In this document: positions 34,233-42,069 of the stretch, in pieces
Layout: every line of letters starts with the position of its first letter
Numbering within the stretch: position 1 is the stretch's first letter
DNA from: a bacterium
GTDB lineage: Bacteria > Zhuqueibacterota > Zhuqueibacteria > Residuimicrobiales > Residuimicrobiaceae
Assembly: GCA_029565685.1 (NCBI GenBank)
Contig: JAKQNR010000021.1
Coordinates: 248,001 to 312,000, forward strand
Direction of reading: 5' to 3'
DNA: 64,000 nt
The notes under the pieces: model-generated
Told to the model about the DNA's origin: nothing
Seen by the model: only the letters and a program-made list of their open reading frames with translations
Databases searched by the model: none
Program-made: the position numbers and the translations under genes

Positions 34233-37208
34233 TCATCGCAGCAGCAGCATTTTTTTTGTCTCAGTATTTTTTTCGGTCTCTAATTGATATAGGTAAACAC
34301 CCGAAGGTGCGTTGTTTCCCAACCTGTCTTCGCCGTTCCAAGTCAATTGATAATGCCCTGCATCGTGATAGGCGTCCGTCAAAGTGGTGATCGTTTGTCC
34401 TAGCAGATTATACACAGTCAGCTTGATGTGTCCTGCGCGTGTGCAGCCGTATTCAATGGTGGTGCCGGCATTGAACGGATTCGGATAATTGCCAAGCAAT
34501 GTAAATCTCATGTCCCGATCGCGCGTGAGTATGGAGGTGCCGGTTTTTTCGACGGGAATCAAATGTAAAAAGTCAAAATAAACCCCTTCGTCGGCGACTG
34601 CATTAAGTTTAAATATGTATTTCACATATCGCGTGTTGGGCGGCACAATGGATTCCGTGTCATAGTGCCACCATTCGGCGATGCGTTGTTCGCCTGTGGA
34701 AACCTCTCCCACCAAGCTTTTATGGACGTCATAAAATTCCAATTTAATTTCGCCGGCGCTCGCGCCGTCATAATCGCGCATATAGCCGCCCCACCTGACG
34801 GCAAGATTTCCAGCATCGATTCGAGCGCCCATTTGGCTGAAATCGAATTCCTGATGGGCCTGGGCTGTTGAGATGCCGGCGTTGGCGAACATATAGTACC
34901 CGGATAAGGGCCTGGCTTTTTCCTCTTCATGAGCCCTGACGCGGATAGAATCAGAGACTGTCCAACCGGTCAGGTCGCCGGTTTCCGCCGAGGGGTTGAT
35001 CAGCAGGTTGCTGCCTGATCCGTGGGATTGTTCCAGATGTTTGATGGCAAAAAAGACATTGTCGAAAGCGGCGTCGTTGGACAAACCATTCTTTATCTTT
35101 CGATAAGAATGAATGCGAACAACGGCGCTGCGCGTTCCGGGAGGCATATTGGTGGTCTCGCCATAGGGATGCCAGAACAGAGTATCCCATCGCTTGCTGC
35201 TGGCCTGATGCAGTACACGGTTGTCGCCATCGATAAAATCGACGATCATTTCACCCTCATCATAGGGTTCGCATCGGCTGGCCCTGATTTCGCCCAGCAG
35301 TTCATAGCCGGTGGCGAAATAGGCATTCCACTCGGCGGCCACTCTGCCCTGATCGATCTCGTCGGCCCATGGTCTCAAGTTCACTGTTTGGGACGCAGTC
35401 GAAAGATCCTGAAGGTTTTCGCCGGTGAAGAAATAGCCGCCGGTATAGGGGAATTGGTTTTCACGCTCGGATACGGCCGTCATTCCGCCGTACAATTCCC
35501 AATGGCTGGTGCCTGCTTCGGCGCCGAAATTTTCTAAAAGATTTTGTCGCATCGTATAGCTTTTCTCAGCGGCGTTTGCCGTCACCGGGACGCCGAATTC
35601 ATCTGTAACGCCTGATACGTGGATCCGATAGGATTTGCCGTCCTCATGGGGAGAAGTGATCACTCGGACACGACGCGCATCTTTTACCAGAGCCGTTTGT
35701 ACAACCGACACTGATGAGCCGCCATCCAACGGCGTGATCCGGTAATGATTTTTATTCTGCACAGAGGTGGAATCCAGATCCTGGTCAAACCACAGATCGA
35801 TCATTTCCGCGCCGAGGTAGGGCGTCACCTTTGTAAGCCGGGGACCCACGGTGTCTTTATCGGCGGGAAATTTCAAAGTGGCCCAGACCGGCTTGTGATC
35901 CGACAGCAAAGGAGAGGCGTTCATAATTTCGCCTGCGACGGCCCTGCCCTTGCTTGCTTTATTGCAAAACACGAGATCGATCATTTGTGCGCCTTCGCCG
36001 CCATAAAAGCCGAATGCGGGCCACGTGACCCTCTGGCTGGGCGCCCAGCCGAGATCGAGCAGGCAAAGCCGCATATGTTTTTCGATGATGCTTATCTGCG
36101 TGCTGTAATGTTCATCGTTGAAATCGCCGATGGCGATTTGAATCGGGATCGGATCGTTTTTCAGCGTGGCCACCATGGTGTTCGCATGTCGATCTCCCTC
36201 TTCGTCCCAGCGGATATGAAAATTATAGACGGAAACGGTTTGACCGTCTATGTTGGTCCATCCGTTGATTCCATTGATGAACAGGCTGTTTATTTTGGTG
36301 TAAGGCGTCTTGCTGAAAAGGTAGCAATCGAAGCCGGAAGCCATGTGCATGCCTGTGAGATCGGCGACGGCTTTTCCGAAGGCATTGTTGCATTCCTGCA
36401 AGCCGGCGAAATCGACATTCAGTGAGAGGATGAGATCGGCGACCTGAGCGGGCGTGCAGATCTTTCCGTTCACCCATATATTCAACGTCAGCGCCTTGAC
36501 GACTAGCTCCCGGTTGGTTTTGACGATCGGCGGATCTTTTGGATCCGCGATGTTCTTTAACAGCGTATCCCGATCCCCGACATATATGTCGTCAAACAGG
36601 GCTCCCCTGTTTGCGTAGCACATGAGACCGATTTTCCCGCGGCTGAAACTGCCATCTCGTACGGAGAATAAAAGCTTCTCATCTTCGAACACTAAAATGC
36701 TGTCGCCTGCTGCATGAATTTTGCCGATAAAGCCGCCGGGAATTTTCACATCATCCGTCGATTGAGCCAGGGTGGTGAATCGACCATGCACTTGCTTTTC
36801 AAGCCGCTTGAAGGGCGATCCCCAATGGTTGGTGTTCCCGAGCGTCAGAAAGCGATAATAATTGTTTTCGTCCTGATAGCGGAACAGCATGCCGATGCCT
36901 TCATCGTCGCTGGTGTAGATTTTGGCCGCGTAATAATAATCCGACCAGTCCGGATTTCCCGCCGCCGCATGGGTGCCTTTGTACACGGATAATTCATTTT
37001 CCGTGGTGCGGATATCAGAGGTCTGATACAGGGCGCCGTTTGAGACCGTCCAATTTGACGGACCTGATCTAAACGGCGCATCGTCTGTGATCATCCAGCC
37101 ATCCATGTTTCCGTCTTCAAAATTATCGGTCCATGGCAAATTTTGCGCGTGCGCAGGGATATGGAAGAAAATAAATACGATACAGAGTGCAACATCGGCA
37201 ATTCTCAT
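34233..37208 (-). CDS. secreted multidomain endonuclease/exonuclease/phosphatase with sorting domain
   Basis: A 991-residue exported protein. Signal peptide at 1-21; a concanavalin/DUF1080-like domain at about 25-215 (NFEDGNMDGWMITDD, GMLFRYQDENNYYRF); an EEP nuclease/phosphatase domain at about 235-450 with LTLNIWVNG, the Glu in AGLQECNN, AIGDFNDEHY and LLSDHKPVWATLKF; an Ig-like SbsA-type domain at about 455-545; two carbohydrate-binding-like beta domains (about 550-870); and a C-terminal FlgD-like sorting domain with LGNYPNPFNAGTTIEYG and ending SGVYLYQLETEKNTE. The last is typical of type IX-like secretion in FCB bacteria. The substrate could be nucleic acid, phospholipid or inositol phosphate. 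Confidence 0.85.
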   Translation of the reverse strand: MRIADVALCIVFIFFHIPAHAQNLPWTDNFEDGNMDGWMITDDAPFRSGPSNWTVSNGALYQTSDIRTTENELSVYKGTHAAAGNPDWSDYYYAAKIYTSDDEGIGMLFRYQDENNYYRFLTLGNTNHWGSPFKRLEKQVHGRFTTLAQSTDDVKIPGGFIGKIHAAGDSILVFEDEKLLFSVRDGSFSRGKIGLMCYANRGALFDDIYVGDRDTLLKNIADPKDPPIVKTNRELVVKALTLNIWVNGKICTPAQVADLILSLNVDFAGLQECNNAFGKAVADLTGMHMASGFDCYLFSKTPYTKINSLFINGINGWTNIDGQTVSVYNFHIRWDEEGDRHANTMVATLKNDPIPIQIAIGDFNDEHYSTQISIIEKHMRLCLLDLGWAPSQRVTWPAFGFYGGEGAQMIDLVFCNKASKGRAVAGEIMNASPLLSDHKPVWATLKFPADKDTVGPRLTKVTPYLGAEMIDLWFDQDLDSTSVQNKNHYRITPLDGGSSVSVVQTALVKDARRVRVITSPHEDGKSYRIHVSGVTDEFGVPVTANAAEKSYTMRQNLLENFGAEAGTSHWELYGGMTAVSERENQFPYTGGYFFTGENLQDLSTASQTVNLRPWADEIDQGRVAAEWNAYFATGYELLGEIRASRCEPYDEGEMIVDFIDGDNRVLHQASSKRWDTLFWHPYGETTNMPPGTRSAVVRIHSYRKIKNGLSNDAAFDNVFFAIKHLEQSHGSGSNLLINPSAETGDLTGWTVSDSIRVRAHEEEKARPLSGYYMFANAGISTAQAHQEFDFSQMGARIDAGNLAVRWGGYMRDYDGASAGEIKLEFYDVHKSLVGEVSTGEQRIAEWWHYDTESIVPPNTRYVKYIFKLNAVADEGVYFDFLHLIPVEKTGTSILTRDRDMRFTLLGNYPNPFNAGTTIEYGCTRAGHIKLTVYNLLGQTITTLTDAYHDAGHYQLTWNGEDRLGNNAPSGVYLYQLETEKNTETKKMLLLR

Positions 37209-37507
37209 GACAACTCTTTCGTTATGAAATTTTTCCAGTGTTTATATCTAAGCGTAATGATCAATTCGATTAACCGGTGATAGACTCCAACTCCCGATGT
37301 TGTCGTGTTTATAGCGGCAATGCTGAGCGCTATAAAACGCATTTAGGGATCGCAAAGCCCGCGACACCCGGGGTGGGGCGCATTCCTCAGACCGCGGAAT
37401 GTCGCCATGTTCCTGTACAGATTCAGGATGTCGCTTTAGATCTACACTCAATGATCAATTTGATAAGCCTACGATATACGTTCCACGTATGACGTGTACC
37501 GGGCATG
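37209..37507. repeat. intergenic region with REP-like words, upstream of the array end
   Basis: No gene. Contains the core GACACCCGGGGTG (near 37361-37373), a GCGGAATGTCGCC stretch, and two similar copies of ATGATCAATTNGAT (37257 and 37450). This is the distal flank of the CRISPR array. Confidence 0.5.
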
Positions 37508-38513
37508 GTCTTAATCTTTAGGTGGTGAACAGGTCTTCTGATGCTCCCTCAACCCCGGGGTCGCGCCCTTCCTTCAACCCCGGGGTCGCGCCCTTTGCGA
37601 CCCCGGGTGTTGACTCAGCTGAAACAGCTCAAACGGACGGGCAAAGCTTAGTATATAGTCATAATCCCTCTGTGGCAATCAGATTTTTTGATGCTCCTTC
37701 AAACTCGGGGTCGCGCCCTTCCTTCAACCCCGGGGTCGCGCCCTTTGCGACCCCGGGTGTTGACTCAGCTGAAACAGCTCAAACGGATGGGCAAAGGCTA
37801 GTAAATAGTCACATTCCCTCCGTGGTGATCAGGTCTTTTGATGCCGTGATGATGACAACGATAGGAGCGTCGTTAATAATTATGTCTCAATCCCTTCGTG
37901 GTGATCAGGTCTTTTTGATGCTCCTTCAACCCCGGGGTCGCGCCCTTTGCGACCCCGGGTGTTGACTCAGCTGAAACAGCTCAAACGGACGGGCAAAGGC
38001 TAGTAAATAGTCACATTCCCTCCGTGGTGATCAGGTCTTTTGATGCAATCGGTACTGGTGATGAATTTGTACCGGTACACGATGCCGCTAAGTCTCAATC
38101 CCTCCGTGGTGATCAGGTCTTTTGATGCTTATTGTCCAAAATGATTTCTACTGTATTAATACGAGAAAGTCTCAATCCCTCCGTGGTGATCAGGTCTTTT
38201 GATGCGGAAGCAGGTGACGACACTCAGTTCGTCAAAAACCTCCAGTCTCAATCCCTCCGTGGTGATCAGGTCTTTTGATGCTTCTAACAATGGCGACGTC
38301 ACCCAAACGAACAGAACAGCAGTCTCAATCCCTCCGTGGTGATCAGGTCTTTTGATGCCATTTTTTAACTTCTTAGCGTCATCAACATACTGCCGGTTTG
38401 TCTCAATCCCTCCGTGGTGATCAGGTCTTTTGATGCACTTTCATAGATAACTATGAGATACCCTTCGCGTTCAACCGTCTCAATCCCTCCGTGGTGATCA
38501 GGTCTTTTGATGC
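37508..38513 (-). CRISPR. CRISPR array, 11 repeats, leader on the right
   Basis: Repeats of 37 bp begin at 37508, 37658, 37808, 37884, 38010, 38092, 38169, 38245, 38322, 38400 and 38477. The plus-strand consensus begins GTCTCAATCCC and ends TCTTTTGATGC. On the minus strand it ends ATTGAGAC, the type of 8-nt 5' handle found in type III crRNAs, so crRNAs are read leftwards. The six repeats from 38092 on are identical and their five spacers are 39-41 bp; the 38010 spacer is 45 bp. Towards 37508 the repeats decay (37508 and 37658 worst; 37884 has one extra T), as expected at the old end. Three intervals there are 113, 113 and 88 bp and hold palindromic elements. Confidence 0.97.
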
Positions 38514-38717
38514 TCTTTGGTCTGTAGGCTCAATATAAATATTGCATTGTGAGTGCGGGGGGTGTTAGATCCCTTTTGCGGGAAATCGGAAGGATATCGA
38601 TTGATGAGTTTCAAGATGGCGTTGCTCTGTTAATATTTATTAATTAATATATTAGACGGGTTAGTGTTATTCGGCTCGCGAAAACGTAAAAAAAATTGGC
38701 ATAAAATTTGTTTTATA
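38514..38717 (-). promoter_or_regulatory. CRISPR leader
   Basis: The AT-rich 204 bp between the last conserved repeat and cas2. It must contain the array promoter and the integration signals for Cas1-Cas2; I cannot fix a -10/-35 pair with confidence. Confidence 0.65.
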
Positions 38718-38993
38718 CTAAGCAATGTAATAATCCGCATCTTTGGTAACTTTGCCACATCCCCATATTTTTATTACACCTGCGCATTGGCTGCAAATTC
38801 GATACAACCTGATGCTGTCATCTTGATCAAGCTCTACTTTGCTCAGAACACTAAAAAGCTTGTCCAATTCCTGTTTATGGACATCTGCTTCAAACACCGA
38901 TTTTTGCACGCGGGGGCCGAAATCTTTTAATTTTTTGGCCAGCCGCGTTCGCTTTTTATCATCTGTAATATCATATGAAATTATCAGCAGCAT
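38718..38993 (-). CDS. cas2: CRISPR adaptation protein Cas2
   Basis: A 91-aa ferredoxin-fold protein that bridges two Cas1 dimers during spacer insertion. It starts MLLIISYDITDDKKRTRLAKK with the conserved Asp after the first strand, then VQKSVFEADV. It follows cas1 by 8 bp and is the last gene of the operon before the leader. Confidence 0.95.
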   Translation of the reverse strand: MLLIISYDITDDKKRTRLAKKLKDFGPRVQKSVFEADVHKQELDKLFSVLSKVELDQDDSIRLYRICSQCAGVIKIWGCGKVTKDADYYIA

Positions 38994-39001
38994 AGCAAGA
39001 A

Positions 39002-40051
39002 CTATTTATTCTCTTTTCTATCCAATCGGAACGGCGTAAACGATTCTTCATCCTTGATGCATTTAGCCAAGTGCGCCACCTGTTGTTGAAACGCGGCGCG
39101 ATATTTAGGCTGATCGTTTTCCTGCGGCAGATCATCCTGATAGGATCCCAGCATTTTTTCATAATGCTCGATGAATTTTCTCTTGCCGCTTTCAGTCAGA
39201 TAAATGCCGCCGCGCGGCATGGCCTTGAAATCCGGTTGATCCAGTATTCTGAGATTAAACAGCGTCAGCATCAGGCGGTCCACCAGAGGGTGGCGAAAGG
39301 GTTCCATCAGATCCAGGGCAAGGCTGGGCCTGCCGTAATCCGGTTCATGGAAGTAACCGAGGCAAGGATCGAATCCAGCGCCGTCCAGCAGCGAAGCCAG
39401 TTCACTCGCTACCAGAGTGTAGCCGAAAGAAAGTACGGCGTTAGCCGGGTCTCGTGGCGGCCGTTTGCTGCGGCCGGCAAATTGCCAGGCCGGCGGCAAC
39501 AGCTTGGCCAAAATTTTAAAATAGGACGCAGCGGTGGACCCTTCCAATCCCACCAGCGATGCGGGATCTCCGCATTCATTAATTTTTTCTAACGCAGCCG
39601 GCAGTTCCAATAATTCTTTTTCTTCGAGGATGTGCGGATTATTTTTAGCATGCGCCCGCAGCATATGCAGAGCATTGGATACTTTGGCGTGCACTACTTT
39701 TTGCGCGAAATCAGTCTTAAAAGTGCGGTTCTGAAATTTTTCGAATTGTCTGATGCGCAAAAAAATATTTTTACCCATGGGCGGCGTCACTTGGCCCAGC
39801 AATTCGCCATGCAGGGTGAATAACGCGGTTTCAATTCCTTTTTCCAGCAGCTGGTGCAATGTTTGCGTGGTGATCTGCACATTGCCGAAAACCATCACAT
39901 GGTCGATGTCGTTGCATGGCCACTCCACCAAGATGTCATCCTGGCGTACGCCCGGCGTATAACGGTTCACCGGCGGTTTTTGGCAGAGCAGCAAGCGGTC
40001 GCCGCTCTTGCGCAAAATGGTGTTTTGTTCGATAAGATAAAGCGTTGCCAT
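39002..40051 (-). CDS. cas1: CRISPR integrase Cas1
   Basis: A 349-aa spacer integrase. The metal-binding residues are visible: Glu in LEGSTAASYF, His in GYFHEPDYGRPSLALDL and the acidic residue in LMEPFRHPLVDRL. The N-terminal beta domain (ATLYLIEQNTILRKSGDRLL) is complete. ATG at 40051 is chosen because MATLYL is the normal Cas1 start, although its ribosome site is weak; translation may be coupled to the RT gene, which ends 17 bp upstream. The Cas1 frame stays open 34 codons further into the RT gene. Confidence 0.96.
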   Translation of the reverse strand: MATLYLIEQNTILRKSGDRLLLCQKPPVNRYTPGVRQDDILVEWPCNDIDHVMVFGNVQITTQTLHQLLEKGIETALFTLHGELLGQVTPPMGKNIFLRIRQFEKFQNRTFKTDFAQKVVHAKVSNALHMLRAHAKNNPHILEEKELLELPAALEKINECGDPASLVGLEGSTAASYFKILAKLLPPAWQFAGRSKRPPRDPANAVLSFGYTLVASELASLLDGAGFDPCLGYFHEPDYGRPSLALDLMEPFRHPLVDRLMLTLFNLRILDQPDFKAMPRGGIYLTESGKRKFIEHYEKMLGSYQDDLPQENDQPKYRAAFQQQVAHLAKCIKDEESFTPFRLDRKENK

Positions 40052-40068
40052 AACGGTTTGTCGACGGC

Positions 40069-41007
40069 CTATCGGTTTCTCAATTCCAGATAGCTTTTCA
40101 AGGTCAGAGCGGGGGGAAGATGCACTTGAAAATCTTGGGAATTTTTTTGCCATTCAGGCCAGTAAACAGTACGATGCAGGAAAATAGAGCCGAGAAACTT
40201 GAATCCCCGATCAAATGAGACAATGGTCGTTTTTACCGGATTGAGTTTGAGCTGCAGCTCCTCCAGGATCATGTCCGTCAACTCTATATTTTCGTCCGCT
40301 TCAGATTCGGTTTTGCTGAGCACTAAAAAGTCGTCGGCAAAGCGCACGACCCGGCGGTCAAAGGCCATGAACATCTCGTCCAACTCATCGAGGAAAAGAT
40401 TGGCCAACATCGGCGAAACCACAGAACCCTGGGGGATGCCTTTTTCCAGAGGCCAGATGCGTTGGCCGTCATAGACTTCGACGGATATCCATTTGCGGAA
40501 TAATCTGATCAATTCCGGCTCCGGGATTATCTTTTGCAGCTTGCCCAGCAGCAGATCATGATCGACATTATCAAAGAAGGCGTCGATATCCGCGTCCACG
40601 GCATAGCGATAGCCTTTGTCATACCATTGCCTGATCTGCTGAAAAGCCGTGCGCAACCCGCGGCCTTCGCGGTAGGCATGGGAGGTATTCTCGAATTCAG
40701 CCTCGAAAAGATCTTTGGTCGCAAGATAAACAGCCGCCTGGGCGACTCGATCGCGGACTGTGGGCACTGCGAGGTAGCGAAAGCTGGCACGATGTCTTTT
40801 GGGCACGGGAAAGCGCAATAGCGGGAAGGGGTGGTAACGTTCAGCAGCCAGGTCCTTGCTCAGAGCGGCGATGCGGGCCTCATGATTCTCAGCAAATCGT
40901 TCGATGGTGACGCCATCGCTGCCACGGCAGCCGTGATTCTCCAGCACCCGCTGCCAGGCGAAAAAGAGGGTGTCGTAATTGATGACTTGCGTAAAGTATT
41001 GCGACAT
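40069..41007 (-). CDS. CRISPR-associated reverse transcriptase
   Basis: A 312-aa stand-alone RT. The palm motifs are intact: YAVDADIDAFFDNVDHDLL (motif A), GIPQGSVVSPMLANLFL (motif B), VRFADDFLVLSK with the catalytic FADD (motif C) and LKLNPVKTTIVSF (motif D). There is no maturase, endonuclease or intron RNA, so it is not a group II intron. Its place directly before cas1 is known from type III loci in which RT lets Cas1-Cas2 take spacers from RNA. ATG at 41007 has GGAAGAG 6 nt upstream; csx3 ends 20 bp before it. Confidence 0.93.
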   Translation of the reverse strand: MSQYFTQVINYDTLFFAWQRVLENHGCRGSDGVTIERFAENHEARIAALSKDLAAERYHPFPLLRFPVPKRHRASFRYLAVPTVRDRVAQAAVYLATKDLFEAEFENTSHAYREGRGLRTAFQQIRQWYDKGYRYAVDADIDAFFDNVDHDLLLGKLQKIIPEPELIRLFRKWISVEVYDGQRIWPLEKGIPQGSVVSPMLANLFLDELDEMFMAFDRRVVRFADDFLVLSKTESEADENIELTDMILEELQLKLNPVKTTIVSFDRGFKFLGSIFLHRTVYWPEWQKNSQDFQVHLPPALTLKSYLELRNR

Positions 41008-41027
41008 AACAATCTCTTCCTTTACGC

Positions 41028-41285
41028 TCAATAAGGATTATGATCAAAAATCAAGACGTCGCCTGTGACCGGTGAATTGTAGAGAAGTTTCTGTGCCTTG
41101 CCGTGCAAAGCATGTGCAACCACCAGATAGAGCCAGATAGGCGCACGGCCGGTGAGCCTGATGATGTTGCCATCTCCGGCCAATGTGGCTGCCTTATTTT
41201 GATATTCCATGCACTTCTCAACTTTGGCATTTTCTTGATAGAATATTCCCAGGTCAATGGTAATCTCCTGCGGCTGTTTATTCAT
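41028..41285 (-). CDS. csx3: Csx3-family protein (ring nuclease Crn3 type)
   Basis: An 85-aa protein matching the Csx3 fold from memory of the Archaeoglobus protein: ITIDLG start, then GRAPIWLYLVVAHALHG, which corresponds to the GRGPIWLHCFLAH stretch, and a final beta hairpin. Csx3 enzymes degrade cyclic tetra-adenylate, ending type III signalling. The protein is shorter than the usual 100-110 aa. The Asp expected after the next Tyr appears here as Asn (LLYNSP), so activity should be tested. The start overlaps the end of the upstream membrane SAVED-like gene by 8 nt with AGGAG inside that gene, so the two are translationally coupled. Confidence 0.8.
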   Translation of the reverse strand: MNKQPQEITIDLGIFYQENAKVEKCMEYQNKAATLAGDGNIIRLTGRAPIWLYLVVAHALHGKAQKLLYNSPVTGDVLIFDHNPY

Positions 41286-41802
41286 TTAAAAGCTCCTGTG
41301 TCTTGCTGTACCCCAAACCCGGCACGAATCCTTTGTGCAAATAGGTCCAGCATTCATACTCATTTTTTTCTCTATTCAAATGATAGACATTCACTCGCAC
41401 CCAATTATCCAGAACAGCACCTACGGCAACTGCAAATGCGAGTGGCGCCATCATGAAAAGATGGACCTCGGTGACGCCGGCGTGCGTCATTTTATCTTTG
41501 AGTTTGAGTATATCCGCTAGACGGTAAGTGATGTTTTCCGCCAGAATACCATCCGTCCAGATATACGATTCGTGATCCATCGGCATATTTTTCTTGGCTA
41601 AAAACCGCAGCACTTGAGCTGTTATATCCGTACCGCTGACACAGATTATCAGAGCCATGGGCTTTGCGCTGACGGTTTTAGCTTCTTCCACAACCTTCTT
41701 GTAGCGTCGTGAGCGCATGTAAAAAACACATGCGCCGTAAAGAAAAATGACCATGGAAATGATTTGAAAAACATCAGCCAGATTGGAGATGGAATTCCAC
41801 AT
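41278..41802 (-). CDS. one-helix membrane protein with a SAVED/CARF-like domain
   Basis: A 174-aa protein with one N-terminal membrane helix (about residues 10-29) and a cytosolic domain from residue 45. That domain has MALIICVSGTDITAQ, a glycine-Thr turn after the first strand like CARF/SAVED folds, and a C-terminal block EVHLFMMAPLAFAVAVG followed by NVYHLNREKNEYECWTYL. The last block closely resembles the end of SAVED domains, but at 130 residues only one Rossmann unit fits, not the usual two. It is a candidate cyclic-oligonucleotide-gated membrane effector. Strong GGGAGG ribosome site. Family not confirmed. Confidence 0.6.
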   Translation of the reverse strand: MWNSISNLADVFQIISMVIFLYGACVFYMRSRRYKKVVEEAKTVSAKPMALIICVSGTDITAQVLRFLAKKNMPMDHESYIWTDGILAENITYRLADILKLKDKMTHAGVTEVHLFMMAPLAFAVAVGAVLDNWVRVNVYHLNREKNEYECWTYLHKGFVPGLGYSKTQELLNE

Positions 41803-41892
41803 TTACAATACCTCCCATCAATTAATAGCAGTTCAATAAAACCGTGCTATTGATAAATAATATGTCCTATTTCCACATTACCAGGCTCTGCA

Positions 41893-41921
41893 AATTACTG
41901 CTATAGCCCGCTCTGATCAAC
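41893..41921 (-). promoter_or_regulatory. possible promoter of the SAVED-csx3-RT-cas1-cas2 unit
   Basis: Minus-strand TTGATC (41921-41916), 17-nt spacer, TAATTT (41898-41893). The -10 is weak. The 267-bp gap 41803-42069 is AT-rich and also holds an inverted repeat AATAGCA / TGCTATT (near 41824-41851), otherwise empty. Confidence 0.4.
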
Positions 41922-42069
41922 CACTGCCTTGTTTGCTTTTTCTCGCTGAGGGCGTTCTTACAGCGGTAGTTGCTTTTACCATCTTTCTATTGCCATCTCC
42001 ATTCAGGATATGTAACAAACTTGATACTCGTCATTCTAAGCCATTATAATTTGCTTTACGAAGTAATAT

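Noticed and set aside
33930-34283. 117-codon plus-strand frame in the gap before the EEP gene
   Set aside because: No homology pattern, covers REP-like repeats, and its end overlaps the 3' end of the EEP gene on the other strand.
37522-37965. 147-codon plus-strand frame across the CRISPR array
   Set aside because: It only reads through the repeats and palindromic elements, gives a repetitive PGSRPSFNPG product, and lies in the CRISPR array.
40069-41007. Group II intron or retron for the RT
   Set aside because: No maturase or endonuclease domain, no intron domain V hairpin or msr/msd-like RNA seen, and the gene is packed between csx3 and cas1.
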